64,000 nucleotides of DNA from Gymnothorax reevesii (taxonomy: Eukaryota; Chordata; Actinopteri; Anguilliformes; Muraenidae). Shown here piece after piece: positions 55,701 to 63,833 of this stretch. The stretch's first letter is position 1. Each line of letters starts with the position of its first letter. The DNA lies in NCBI GenBank assembly GCA_029721435.1, contig CM056574.1, forward strand, positions 5,263,501 through 5,327,500, written 5' to 3'. The translations under genes were made by a program, and so were the position numbers. The notes under the pieces were generated by a model, which searched no databases, was not told the origin of the DNA, and saw nothing but the letters and a program-made list of their open reading frames with translations.

Positions 55701-57700
55701 AAAAACACATTCTAGTTAAAGCAGTGATGAAGATGAGCTTTATCCCTGTACAAATAAGCTTGGGGTTTGTATGTATTCTGCTCCCTTGATGCCACACTGC
55801 ATGTGTATGTAAAAGTGTATTGAGTGGACTCTCCTACACAAGTGCCCCAGCTGACATAGTCCCTTTAAGAATAAGGCCAAAACCCGAAAAATGCTCTGAC
55901 TCTCCAGGAGCAGGGTTGGCCACCCCTGACCTACAGTATGAGGCCACTTGCTCTTTCAAAATCATATCCCAGAATCTAGATGTTAGAACATAGTTTCAGT
56001 CTGAGAGACAATTATGAGGTCATTTGGTGATGTCTGATGAATAGGCCTTGCTCAGTTTGTTGTTAAGTTGGGTGTTATTGTCTTTAGGGTGTTTGAAGGG
56101 GTTGAGGTTGAGGTCTGGGCCCTGTACAGGCCTGTCAATTTCTACATCAGCCTCAAAAAACCAGGTATAGCTCTCACTGTGAGCAAGGGTGGAGTTTGAT
56201 CTTCTTCACATTAGTGGAAGTACAGATTATTTGAAAAGTCTTTGTATGCAATGATGTTAAGATTTTTATAATCCATAAAAAACATCCTCTAATGAGGGAG
56301 TGCCAGCATTTTTTATGATGTTGAGTGTCAGCCCAATAAAAAGCCAGTGCTGTGTTTGTGTCCTTAAGGTCATTCCAAGCATATTGCCCTCAGCAACGGC
56401 CCTCGAGAGTGCATCCGGAACTACTTCCCAACCAGGAAGTGCTTTGTGTTCGACCAGCCCGCCTCCAAGGAGAAGCTGAAGATCATAGAGGAACTGACTG
56501 ACGCTGACCTGGAACCAAACTTCGTCCGGCAAACACTCGACTTCTGCAACTACATTTTCAAGCAGTCCAAAGCGAAAAACATCAGCGGAGGGTTCACAGT
56601 CACTGGGGAGAGTAAGCACTCAGACATTTCATTGGTGGGATTGGTTAGCTTGACTTGCATTTTGAGAGTTTTTAACTGGTTTAAATCCTATCGTACTGGC
56701 AGAGAATTTTTCATAAGCATGGACAAATGTTCCTCAAAAAGCTATAAATTTAATTGTGATGTCCCCCAAGGCTCAATCTTGGGTCCAACTCTTTTTAAAC
56801 TTTATATGTTGCCACTGGGGGACGTCATCAGGAAACATGACATTAATTTCCACAGTTATGCTGATGACACACAGCTTTACATAGTTGTGTCTCCTGATTG
56901 ATTGATTGAGAGAACATTGATCAACATTGATTGATTGATTGATTGAGAGAACAAGGCCTAGGTTCACTAAGACTTTTTTGAAAGCCAAAATTTTTTTATC
57001 AAATGAAAAACCAGTAATCTGGTCAATGATTAGGGTGAAACAGAAACTGTAGCCAACTGTTGATCACATATTTACACTAAAAGATCTTGCACATGCAAAA
57101 GGTCTTTGGAATTCTGGCCCCAAGATGGGAGAATCACTCTCGTTTGGTTTCATGTGCAAAAAGGTCCTTCGCCTCAAAACCAGTCTGGGGACATTAACCT
57201 TATTGCTGTCTCAACTAGCAACTGCTCCCTGGCATTGCTCCCATGACATCTGTGAAAAAGAGGGGTGTGCTCTCAGTTGACATCCTCTGGTCAAATAGTG
57301 GTAAAAAAAAAAAACACAATTTTAAAATTTACTGGGACAAATAGCTGGAACACGTAGGAGTGCTAGGGATTTTCAAAGGTTGTTTTTTGTTCTGAAGTGA
57401 ATCTTCTGCGTGACTCCAGTGCTGGGGAACCTGGCGGTGATGTATGTGGACGCCATTAGGAGTGGCAGTGTTCCGTGTTTGGAGAACGCGGTGATGGCAC
57501 TGTCTGAAATTGAGAACTCAAAGGCGGTGGAGGAGTCGTTCGCCCTCTACAGGCAGCTGCTGGGAGGGCAGGTGAAACTGCACACTGAGACTCACGAGCA
57601 GCTCTCCGGCGCTCACGACGGCTGCCTGAAGGAGGCGCTGCAGCTATTTATGAAACGCTCCTTCAAGGATGAGGACCAGAAGTATCAAAAAGGGCTTATG
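37603..57700 (+). CDS. gbp: guanylate-binding protein (GBP), six exons, 3' end outside window
   Basis: Exons: 37603-37792, 38208-38335, 47350-47459, 48017-48210, 56369-56611, 57420-57700. Joined, they encode a large GTPase domain and the start of the helical domain. Start Met at 37618 begins [16 protein letters not shown]. The P-loop is [17 protein letters not shown]3 is [11 protein letters not shown] and the base-recognition motif is VRD in [13 protein letters not shown]. Further words are [35 protein letters not shown] and [20 protein letters not shown]. GBPs are interferon-induced GTPases that hydrolyse GTP and coat pathogen membranes. Every junction is in frame with GT/AG signals and no stops, so the gene is probably live. 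Missing are any 5' untranslated exon and the later helices with a possible CaaX end. Which GBP paralogue this is cannot be told. Confidence 0.94.
38208..38335 (+). CDS. gbp: GBP exon b: switch regions and DTEG
   Basis: Acceptor TCTCTTCAG|GGTTCT; donor GCTAAG|GTACAG. It is 128 bp and encodes [20 protein letters not shown] and [17 protein letters not shown], the guanine-cap/switch segment and the Mg-binding G3 motif. Confidence 0.93.
39052..39265 (+). repeat. DIRS 5' inverted terminal repeat
   Basis: TTCTATTTCATTCTTTCTGA, CCGCCAGAGGCAGTG, ACATGGGATGACGTAGGG and CTCCAAGATGTCC recur inverted at the 3' side. A 75-bp MITE sits inside it. Confidence 0.8.
39143..39217. mobile_element. 75-bp palindromic MITE
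   Basis: CTGCTCAAAAAATTAAAGGG and its complement (CCTTATTTTTTTGAGCAG) make nearly the whole unit, flanked by TA at 39141-39142 and 39218-39219. The ends match a common fish Tc1 family. It is nested in the DIRS 5' repeat. Confidence 0.88.
39490..40560 (+). repeat. DIRS leader tandem array, ~130-bp units
   Basis: Six diverged units carry GCTTGCAGCAGTTGGTGAGA, AGCTAGCTGTGAAGCTGCTT, TAAGTGATACTTCTTGAGA and CCTGTTTGCGGGTT (starts near 39510, 39645, 39775, 40278, 40410 and 40515). The array lies between the 5' repeat and gag. An L2 tail separates units three and four. Confidence 0.8.
39828..40205 (+). mobile_element. L2-type LINE/SINE 3' tail
   Basis: Reiterated TTGCACTT words lead to TCGCTCTGGATAAGAGCATC, TGCTAAGTACCTGTAATG and (TAATG)n, the 3' hallmark of L2-clade elements and SINEs sharing that tail. 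TAAGT flanks it (TAAGTGC before, TAAGTAC after). It is 5'-truncated and cuts the DIRS array. Confidence 0.8.
41545..43961 (-). mobile_element. Tc1/mariner-type element inserted in DIRS gag, split by a hAT
   Basis: The ends CTACTCAAAAGTTGATAGGG at 41545 and its inverted copy ending TTGAGTAG at 43961 are flanked by TA. On the minus strand the first HTH ([40 protein letters not shown]) is at about 43490-43646 and the C-terminal catalytic part ([35 protein letters not shown], near 42080-42180; then [21 protein letters not shown] words near 41940-42005) lies beyond the hAT. The middle third is lost. Confidence 0.85.
42196..43503 (+). mobile_element. hAT fragment with BED finger, nested in the Tc1 element
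   Basis: The right end reads AATCGCAATCGCACATTTTT then CCAAATCGTGCAGCACTA, a hAT terminus known in fish. Inside (about 42700-42903) the plus strand encodes [20 protein letters not shown] then HLRQHRKV, a BED finger with the first Cys displaced. The left terminus (TAGTGCTGCACG) is absent, so the copy is 5'-truncated and has no visible target duplication. Confidence 0.7.
44640..45830 (+). pseudogene. DIRS reverse transcriptase/RNase H remains
   Basis: RT begins [24 protein letters not shown] sequence and [11 protein letters not shown]; the palm has [20 protein letters not shown] then LHFAFEG. The YxDD part is gone: near 45090 the sequence jumps to [19 protein letters not shown], followed by [40 protein letters not shown] and [20 protein letters not shown], the region between RNase H and recombinase in DIRS. 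Stops and frame changes are frequent. Confidence 0.82.
45847..46683 (+). pseudogene. DIRS tyrosine recombinase
   Basis: Catalytic-fold residues are visible: Arg in [18 protein letters not shown], the H-x2-R box in [20 protein letters not shown] and the Tyr in [18 protein letters not shown]. The central part reads [17 protein letters not shown] and [21 protein letters not shown] stop at 46154 divides it, so it is inactive. In DIRS elements this enzyme replaces a DDE integrase. Confidence 0.9.
46715..47010 (+). repeat. DIRS 3' inverted terminal repeat
   Basis: Three related tracts of CGCCAGAG type (46744-46775, 46800-46830, 46960-46990), GGACATCTTGGAGTGTGACA and CCCTACGTCATCCCATGTCA. This is more complex than the 5' side, in line with the split repeats and complementary region of DIRS ends. 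Confidence 0.75.
47350..47459 (+). CDS. gbp: GBP exon c
   Basis: Acceptor TTCCCAACAG|GGAGAT; donor GCCTACA|GTATCC. The 110 bp encode [20 protein letters not shown] then [16 protein letters not shown]. It lies 9.0 kb from the previous exon, with the DIRS element in between. A (GT)n run starts 25 bp after the donor. Confidence 0.93.
47485..47536. repeat. (GT)n microsatellite beside a GBP splice donor
   Basis: Interrupted GT repeat starting about 25 bp after the donor of the 47350-47459 exon. UG repeats near donors can affect splicing; that effect here is speculative. Confidence 0.9.
48017..48210 (+). CDS. gbp: GBP exon d: G4 region
   Basis: Acceptor GACTCTGAAG|CTATGT; donor TTAAAAA|GTTAGT. 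It encodes [40 protein letters not shown] and a helix ([12 protein letters not shown]). The RD pair recognises guanine in this family. The acceptor lacks a strong pyrimidine run. Confidence 0.9.
48305..48519. mobile_element. TTAA-flanked MITE (piggyBac-type)
   Basis: TTAA at 48301-48304 and 48520-48523 flanks inverted ends CTCTTTAACTGTCCACTCAA and, inward from the right, CCCTTTAATTGCCTCAACC. A longer inner pair is TTTTGAGTCACTGCATC and its complement. The C(C/T)CTTTAA(C/T)TG end after TTAA is common in piggyBac MITEs. Confidence 0.75.
48966..49059. mobile_element. 94-bp hairpin MITE
   Basis: GGTGTGCATCACACAGTTTT then AAGGCAC pairs with GTGCCTTAAAACCGTGTAAT then GCACACC, flanked by TA. It is nested close to the left end of the TTAA element. 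Confidence 0.85.
50720..52113 (+). mobile_element. internally deleted Gmr1-like retroelement inside the hAT
   Basis: The first ~70 bp of an LTR (TGTAACGTG..GCCACTAGATGGCAGTATTG) run straight into gag. After gag-protease the sequence passes directly into the last ~235 bp of the LTR (TTCAAGACCTGTGAAG to GGGGCCATAACA). The rest of the 5' LTR, the leader, all of INT-RT-RH and the start of the 3' LTR are gone. The LTR parts match the solo LTR at 19059. Confidence 0.85.
50790..51828 (+). pseudogene. Gmr1-like gag and protease
   Basis: Early gag reads [20 protein letters not shown] and [15 protein letters not shown], then a frameshift near 50930. The open frame from 51007 continues [20 protein letters not shown] (SCAN-like helices), [12 protein letters not shown], a charged linker, the zinc knuckle [18 protein letters not shown] (C-x2-C-x4-H-x5-C, with one extra residue against the usual x4) and protease [20 protein letters not shown] with DTG. 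It ends [14 protein letters not shown], where integrase would start. Confidence 0.85.
53085..53330 (+). pseudogene. THAP zinc-finger exon of the TTAA element
   Basis: The plus frame reads [10 protein letters not shown], stop, [10 protein letters not shown] and [17 protein letters not shown], then [17 protein letters not shown] up to a donor GCT|GTAAGTAA. The VCxxHFxxDxFxN box and the Pro after VASI/KPEAV match the C-terminal half of a THAP finger. Three in-frame stops show decay. The catalytic exons were not recognised. Confidence 0.65.
53790..54940. repeat. direct duplication with ~785-bp offset inside the TTAA element
   Basis: CTAATTAAAAATGCTCCT, TTAACTTATATGCAG, GGTATGCTTGTGTTACTTC and GATTGTAGCCACTACAGTT occur near 53795-53930 and again near 54575-54695; TTATCCATGACCGGG follows in both (about 53938 and 54814). 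The second copy is interrupted by an LTR at 54941. Confidence 0.75.
54272..54545. repeat. ~102-bp tandem repeat, three copies
   Basis: Copies start near 54272, 54374 and 54475: AAGCNGCTTTCACACCGGAC, ACGAAACAAATTTTTCGCGC, GACAGATTA and ATTCAAAGTCAATGCAAAGA. The last copy is shortened. Confidence 0.85.
54941..55343 (-). mobile_element. truncated Gmr1-like LTR
   Basis: Begins TGTCATGGTCCCAATTTATG and shares AACACAGGTAAAAATCCACA, CTTCACAGGTCTTGAA and TCTCCTACTACTT with the solo LTR at 19059. It stops after CTCCAGACTGG, so the outermost ~70 bp of the LTR (GTTAAGCCC..TTACA) is missing, and no partner LTR or target duplication is present. Confidence 0.85.
55608..55664. repeat. (GTCT)n-rich microsatellite
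   Basis: Interrupted GTCT/GTCC repeats following CTGAAGTGGAGTCTTTTAGT. A poly-C tract also occurs at 55408-55429. Confidence 0.85.
56369..56611 (+). CDS. gbp: GBP exon e: end of GTPase domain
   Basis: Acceptor GTCCTTAAG|GTCATT; donor GGGGAGA|GTAAGC. The 243 bp encode [40 protein letters not shown] and [20 protein letters not shown]. It follows an 8.2-kb intron filled by the TTAA element. Confidence 0.93.
56655..56900 (+). pseudogene. L2-type LINE reverse transcriptase fragment
   Basis: The plus frame reads [40 protein letters not shown] and [16 protein letters not shown]. WFxSYL.R, GVPQGSxLGPxLF and YADDTQ are LINE RT motifs of the L2/Maui type, YADD being the active site. It is a fragment only, starting 44 bp after a GBP exon, and the frame stays open through it. 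Confidence 0.88.
56896..56947. repeat. TTGATTGA repeat
   Basis: Two blocks of TTGATTGATTGAGAGAACA joined by TTGATCAACA. It follows the LINE RT fragment. Confidence 0.85.
57420..57700 (+). CDS. gbp: GBP exon f: start of helical domain
   Basis: Acceptor GTGACTCCAG|TGCTGG; donor GCTTATG|GTGAGA. The 281 bp encode [40 protein letters not shown] and [15 protein letters not shown], the first helices after the G domain. Its first codon is completed across the junction (A|TG). Later exons were not found before 64000. Confidence 0.93.
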
Positions 57701-58818
57701 GTGAGACGACAGATTTAAAAGCAGCAAAGGTTCTTACATCTCTCTTCTTTTCAGACAACAAGTGACCCCAGATGATTATGTCTCAATTCATACCATAATA
57801 ATAATAATAATAATGCATTTTATTTATATAGTGCCTTTCTCAGACCCAAGGTTGCTTTACAATGGAAACAAAACAGCAAGTAAAATACATGGAATACAGA
57901 AAAAAAGTATACAAGTGAACATTCAGTAAAAACACAACACAAGTACATTATACATGTCTAAAATCAATGGCTAGGCCTCATCCTGTAGTGCTGATCCTAT
58001 CTCAAAGTGATAAGATTATGTTTGTAGTGAGTGATAGTGTTGGGTGAAAAGATATGTCTTGAGTTGAGTGTTAAAGAATGTTTGACTTGTTGAATTCACG
58101 GAGGTGCTGGGGTAAATTGTTCCATAGTTTAGGACCAATGGCGCTTAAGGATCTGGCTCAAAAAGTGGACAGTCATGTTCAAGGAATTGGGAGCAGACCA
58201 GTATCAGAGGACCTAAGTGAATGAACAGGTGTGTAAGGATGGAAGAGATCAGTGAAAATGGAAGGGGCAAGCGCATTTAGGGGTCTATTCTCCCATGCAC
58301 TTAAGTCGAAAAAAGCGCGTAGCCACGCACTTTACAGCCTAAGCATATTCTCCCCTCGACTTAAGTCTGTGCATTACGCGTCCTGAAGGCAGTTACGCAC
58401 TTGGGGTGGAGCAAGGCCAAAATCGGGACGTTTCCAGGCGTTTCTCAGGCAAAAAACACTTACGCGTATTCTCCCCCTGGCTTATGCGCTTTTTCTGTTA
58501 AGCGCTTTTGAGGGCTATATTAAGGTCAAGCGCCAACATAAGGCGAAATAGAATATTGCGTTTGATGTCGGTTATAGGCCAAATTTTAACATTAATTTTA
58601 TTTTATTTAACATGGTAAAGGTTGAGACATTCAATTTTCAATTGTTTTTCCTTATTTCTAAACTACATTTCTCATAGCTATAATAAGTTATGGAAATTAT
58701 CGAAATTAAATTAACAAAATCATTACATGATATTACGCATTAGCCTCTTCTCCAATTAGCTCAATTACAAACGCATAGCAATTAATTAATACGAGTATAC
58801 ATAAGACCATCATTCTAC

Positions 58819-59180
58819 CATGCCCTCAAAATCTAAAACCAAAATGCCAGCTCTGCATTTGCTTGCACTCTTGCATGATTGGGAAAGAGTAAGAGGAGCA
58901 CGCTGAGCGTGAAGGTGACCACGCATATATCGGCCTCGTTTGGACATTCTTGGACTAACAAACACCGAGTGCATCCAGCGCTTTCGTCTGGACTGCGCAT
59001 GAGGCAATCATCTATCTTTGCTGACTTTTGGATGAACAGCTACCCAGCCGCAGCAATCACCCACAAAACATACCTGTCGTCATCAAGGTCACAACTGCGC
59101 TATCAGTCCTGGCATCTGGGTCGTTCCAGAGAGTGGCTGGTGATGTCATGCACATATCACATGCGTCTGTGTTAAGGTTT
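58819..59180 (+). pseudogene. Harbinger (HARBI1-like) transposase N-terminal part
   Basis: Frames give RPRLDILGLTNTECIQRFRL and, after a shift, PVVIKVTTALSVLASGSFQR then VAGDVMHISHASVLRFLTQV. The R-x2-RFRLD and ALxxxASGSFQRVxGDxxxIS.ASV words belong to HARBI1-type transposases ahead of the DDE domain. Stops interrupt it and the catalytic domain is not visible. Confidence 0.75.
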
Positions 59181-59212
59181 CTGACACAGGTCGTTGACGC
59201 TCCAAGTGCTTC

Positions 59213-59520
59213 TCAATGCACTTCCACTGCAGAAAGAGTGGATGCCACCTCCTCCTCCAGTGCAGTGAAATGCACAGGGGATGATGGTTGCCCACCACCT
59301 GTTGCGTGTACACTTCTCCGGTGTGCAGAGAGCCTGGCTTTTACAGCACCCCACAGATCTCTCCATTTATGCTTTAAATCGGGGATACTGTGCTTACGTC
59401 TCCTCACCGAAGCCACATCCAGAACAATTCGCAGCTTTCTTCCTCGGATCAGCCTTCAGTGCCCCCTTGCCATACAACACCAACATCTGTGAAATTTGGT
59501 TTTCGGCTTTGGCTTGACGT
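59213..59520 (-). pseudogene. Harbinger Myb/SANT-like accessory protein
   Basis: The minus strand reads IPDLKHKWRDLWGAVKARLS, AHRRSVHATGGGQPSSPVHF and TALEEEVASTLS. K.KW.DL...VK.K....R.....TGGG is the end of the Myb-like domain plus the TGGG motif of the second Harbinger gene, which helps the transposase enter the nucleus and bind DNA. The upstream part is in other frames. Confidence 0.8.
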
Positions 59521-60372
59521 CACCATCATTGTTTTCATGTTCTATTTACAGATGCGACTGCCCTATATGTTCGTGATAATCTAAAAAGTTGTGATATTCT
59601 CATGAGGAATGAGATTGATTTTCTAATTGAGGATATCTGTATTAACTAACTTGTGTCTTTGTAATATTTTTACCATTGATAATACTGTGTATTTTAATAT
59701 GTGAATAAAGATATTATTAAATAAGCTACTAGATTGAGCCCTACCCTGGCCAATACCAAAGCACTACCCATTTGTTAATGAATTTTAGCCAATAAAGAAA
59801 AGCCGACATGGGAAGAATCATTATCAGTAAATGGGATAATTGATTATAATAAATTATTAGGCAGAAGTTCAGCGAATATGTAGCTCAAATCAAATGGTAC
59901 ATAATAGGCTACGGATGTAGAATCGTGTGATTGCGGTGGCGGTTTTGGGGCGGGGGGAAGACGGCGTGCGGGGTAAGAATCCTTTGTTAAAGCGTTTCCA
60001 TCTCCTTCAGTTGCGCACCTGACATCTGAGTAGTTTGAGATTTCAAGTGCGCAATTTCTAAATGAGATCATATAAACTGTCTTTGATTGTCTTTTTTTGT
60101 GTGACTAGAATGTTCCCTTTATTTGTCTTCTTCCCTGTCTTCCACAGAACAAACAGGCTGGTGTAGGACGGGAACATTTTCAGTGATCTGATTGCGCTTG
60201 TTGAGAAGCGCTAAAATCTTTATTTATTATCATTTCATTATCGCGGCAACATGTTTGCTTGCATAGCTTTAATGCCATGGTGGCTAGAATAAATAATAAA
60301 AAGGAGATGCCTGCATTACTTCTTGTAATTGGCACAGACATACATAGGCCTACGATTACAGAGGCATATTTT

Positions 60373-60559
60373 CGGCCTGCTGATAAAACCTTGTATCTTC
60401 AAAATGATAAACTTTATAGGAAAATAAAAAATAAATTTTAAATTTAAAAAAAAAAATAATATAAATTGATAAATATAGTTTGAAATAAAAAAGTTTTAAT
60501 TTTCTTTTAAGAATAGTGTACATACGAGATTGGAGATACGAGGTTTTATCAGCAGGCCG
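60373..60559. mobile_element. 187-bp MITE within Harbinger
   Basis: CGGCCTGCTGATAAAACCTT then GTATCTTC pairs with GAGATACGAGGTTTTATCAG then CAGGCCG. The interior is A/T-rich. Whether it is a late insertion or part of the element is not settled. Confidence 0.65.
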
Positions 60560-60940
60560 ACGATAATCAAGTTTAAAGTCTGGTTTGCGTTTTCCATGGA
60601 CCACAACTGCATTTTCATGGTTAATCAGAAAATCCTTGATCCTCGTTTTCCTGATATCCATAATCAATGAGCTTCGTACAGAGTCTGCCTCTCTTTTGGA
60701 TCAGTCACACCTCTTTCATAAGGCCGCCTACATTCTGAAGTTAAGCGCTGTGGGCGTGATCAATGCGAGTAGGGGAGAATACGCCTAACTCAAAAGCGCT
60801 TAACTCGAATTGCGTAAAAAAGGACTTACGCGCAAATGGGAGAATAGACCCCTTAGTGCTTTGTATGTCATGATGAGGGGCTTAAAACCTCTTCAACTCC
60901 AGAGTTTCCACAAAAGGGATTATGGCCGTGCTCTTACCTT

Positions 60941-62024
60941 GCCTTAAAGGGACATTGTGTATTAATTACTCCCATCCAGCGTTATAATCGTTTATTACCT
61001 TCAAACGCATAGTGCACTCTAGCGCCTCACTTTTTCAAACACGTATTGCAACTACGGTAGCCACCGTGTATCAAAAAGCCTTGACAACACTGATGAAACC
61101 ATGGATGTATTATAGGTCCATGGTTGTGTGAGGCTCATGAACGCGCTGACGCCTGAGGTATCTATGACAACAGCCCGCGCCCAAAGCACTCCCATACAGG
61201 ATGCGTGTTCACGACCAATGTTCTCCAGAAATTTACCTATGTCCACTGCAAAACCCATGCAACAGCTCCGCACTGAACGGGCAAACATAGCACTCGGCTT
61301 AACTATACTATGGAAAAACAATTTATATACCTACTCGGGATATAAAATGTTGATGAACTAGTTTCATTTAACAGGGAAATAAATTATGACCATCGAAATT
61401 ATTTTTAGTGTACGAATGCAGCTGCTCAAAGCTCATTAATTCCATCCTTTCTCTATACCTGGAACTGTAGCCCATCCCAGCTGACTCGCAGGGTGCACAC
61501 ACCATTCATTACAATTTAATTTTAATACTGCAAATGCATATGCTGCGTATGCTCTCGCAACCCGGTGCGCCATCCGTAACATACGTAGCTACTGCCGTTT
61601 ATTACCACGTTTATCAGCAATAGAAAATGAACTCTACATTTTCTTGACTAAATTGACGCTTGACTTTTTTTACTACCCGAATGTTTCTCCGGGTACTCAA
61701 ACATCAAGGTAAGCCGGAGAAGTGCTGATTTCATTCGATATTAGTGGAGTTTCAGTTCTGAATTATTTTCCTTCCCCTTATACAGGATTAGCAAATTCCT
61801 AATTTCGCAAATGATCAGCAGCCCAGTTATAAAATATACATAAACTCGATCTTCGTTTCCTTCTCATAGGTTTCTGTCTTCTGGGACCCTCGTGTTTTCT
61901 CTGCAGAATGAGCATTCAATGGTAAATAAATGATTAGCCGTGAAGTTTTTTGGGTTGAATTTATACCATGCTGAAAGTGCACATATTATGGATGTAGTCA
62001 ATGCTACTTAGTCAGCATATAATA
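60941..62024. other. no gene; possible MITE ends
   Basis: At 60945 TTAAAGGGACATTGTGTATT resembles a TTAA-type transposon end. At 61086-61113 a hairpin ACCATGGA/TCCATGGT is present. CCCATCCCAGCTGACTCGCA at about 61472 matches a frequent fish repeat. No GBP exon was recognised here. Confidence 0.45.
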
Positions 62025-63833
62025 CAAAACCCAAAACCAGTGAAGTTGGCACGTTGCGTAAATCGTAAATAAAAACAGATTACAATGATTTGCAAATCCT
62101 TTTCAACCTATATTCAATTGAATACACTGCAAAGATAAGTTACTTAATGTTCGAACTGGTAAACTTTGTAATTTTTTGCAAATATTAGCTCATTTGGAAT
62201 TTGATGCTTGCAACATGTTTCAAAAAAGCTGGCACAAGTGGCAAAAAAGACTGAGAGAGTTGAGGAATGCTCATCAAACACTTATTTGGAACATCCCACA
62301 GGTGAATGGGCTAATTGGGAACAGGTGGGTACCATGATTGGGTATAAAAGCTGCTTCCCTGAAATGCTCAGTCATTCACAAACAAGGATGGGGCGAGGGT
62401 CACCACTTAGTGAACAAATGCGTGAGCTGATTGTCGAACAGTTTAAAAACAACATTCCTCAACGAGCTATTGCAAGAAATTTAGGGATTTCATCATCTAC
62501 GGTCCGTAATATCGTCAAAAGGTTCAGAGAATCTGGAGAAATCACTGCACGTATGCAACAAGGCCGAAAACCGACATTGAATGCCGGTGACCTTCGATCC
62601 CTCAGGCGGTACTGCATCAAAAACCGACATCAGTGTGTAAAGGACATCACCACATGGGCTCAGTAACACTTCAGAAAACCACTGTCAGTAACTACAGTTC
62701 GTTGCTACCTCTGCAAGTGCAAGTTAAAACTCTACAATGCAAAGCGAAATCACTGCACGTATGCAACAAGGCCGAAAACCAACATTGAATACCGGTGACC
62801 TTCGATCCCTCAGGCGGTACTGCATCAAAAACCGACATCAGTGTGTAAAGGACATCACCACATGGGCTCAGAAACACTTCAGAAAACCACTGTCAGTAAC
62901 TACAGTTCGTTGCTACCTCTGCAAGTGCAAGTTAAAACTCTACAATGCAAAGCGAAAGCCATTTATCAACAGCACCCAGAAAAGCCGCCGGCTTTGCTGG
63001 GCCCAAGCTCATCTAAGATGGACTGATGCAAAGTGGAAAAGTGTTCTGTGATCTGACGAGTCCACATTTCAAATTGTTTTTGGAAACTGTGGAAGTCGTG
63101 TCCTCCGGACCAAAGAGGAAAAGAACCATCCGGACTGTTATAGGCGCAAAGTTCCAAAGCCAGCATCTGTGATGGTATGGGGGTGTATTAGTGCCCAAGG
63201 CATGGGCAACTTACACATATGTGAAGGCACCATTAATGCTGAAAGGTACACACAGGTTTTGGAGCAACATATGTTCCAAGCAACGTCTTTTTCATGGACG
63301 CCCCTGCTTATTTCAGCAAGACAATGCCAAGCCACATTCTGCACGTGTTACAACAGCATGGCTCCGTAGTAAAAGAGTGCAGGTACTAGACTGGCCTGCC
63401 TGTAGTCCAGACCTGTCTCCCATTGAAAATGTGTGGCGCATTATGAAGCGTAAAATACGACAACGGAGACCCCGGACTGTTGAACAACTTAAGCTGTACA
63501 TCAAGTAAGAATGGGAAAGCGTTCCACCTGAAAAGCTTCAAAAATTGGTCTCCTCAGTTCCCAAACGTTTACTGAGTGTCGTTAAAAGGAAAGGCGATGT
63601 AATACAGTGGTAAAAAGGCCCCTGTGCCAACTTTTTTGCAATGTGTTGCTGCCTTTTAATTCTAACTTAATGATTATTTGCAAAAAAAATTAAGTTTCTC
63701 AGTTTGAACATTAAACATCTTGTCTTTGCAGTGTATTCAACTGAATATAAGTTGAAAAGGATTTGCAAATCATTGTATTCTGTTTTTATCTACGATTTAC
63801 GTAACGTGCCAACTTCACTGGTTTTGGGTTTTG
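62025..63833 (+). mobile_element. Tc1/mariner-type element, copy 2 (1.8 kb)
   Basis: The same family as 28678-30273 but inverted: ends CAAAACCCAAAACCAGTGAA and CACTGGTTTTGGGTTTTG between TA dinucleotides (62023-62024, 63834-63835). It is about 210 bp longer because of an internal direct duplication (62538-62745 = 62746-62953). Confidence 0.93.
62208..63595 (+). pseudogene. Tc1-type transposase, copy 2, broken
   Basis: The N-terminal frame includes MGRGSPLSEQMRELIVEQFK and IPQRAIARNLGISSSTVRNI. A stop follows ITTWAQ at 62664. The 208-bp duplication then shifts frame. Later frames retain SKWKSVL-like, MVWGCISAQGMGN, FQQDNAKPHSARVTTAWL and PDLSPIENVWRIMKRKIRQ, and the end VPPEKLQKLVSSVPKRLLSV is complete, unlike copy 1. 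WSDES became an early stop (TGATCTGACGAG near 63050). Confidence 0.88.

Larger units (their letters stand above)
48845..55864 (+). mobile_element. Kolobok-like TTAA element with THAP domain, 7.0 kb
   Basis: Inverted ends AGGGACTATGTCAGCTGGGG at both sides lie between TTAA (48841-48844 and 55865-55868). The terminal homology extends about 110 bp through AAGGGAGCAGAA and ACAAACCCCAAGCTTATTTG. A THAP zinc-finger exon lies at 53085. TTAA duplications plus a THAP domain point to the Kolobok superfamily (from family knowledge). A hAT, a MITE and an LTR are nested. The element fills GBP intron 4. Confidence 0.75.
58280..60852 (+). mobile_element. PIF/Harbinger element with both genes decayed
   Basis: The inverted ends GGGGTCTATTCTCCCAT at 58280 and the complement ending ATAGACCCC at 60852 are flanked by TTA (58277-58279 and 60853-60855), the 3-bp duplication typical of Harbinger. 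Subterminal CTTAAGTCG/AAGCGC words repeat. It carries a HARBI1-like transposase and a Myb-like gene on opposite strands, both broken, and a small MITE at 60373. Confidence 0.9.
57797..60940 (-). pseudogene. L2-type LINE 3' end, split by Harbinger
   Basis: On the minus strand 60940-60856 gives KPLIMTYKALR, and 58279-57797 continues LFHPYTPVHSLRSSDTGLLP and SAIGPKLWNNLPQHLREFNK, the conserved C-terminus of L2/CR1-type ORF2. The 3' UTR ends GGGTCTGAGAAAGGCACTAT, ATAAATAAAATGCATT and (ATT)7. Removing the Harbinger and one TTA restores the order. Confidence 0.82.

Noticed and set aside
60259..60441. 60-codon frame within Harbinger
   Set aside because: It runs into A/T-rich MITE sequence and shows no similarity to Harbinger proteins.
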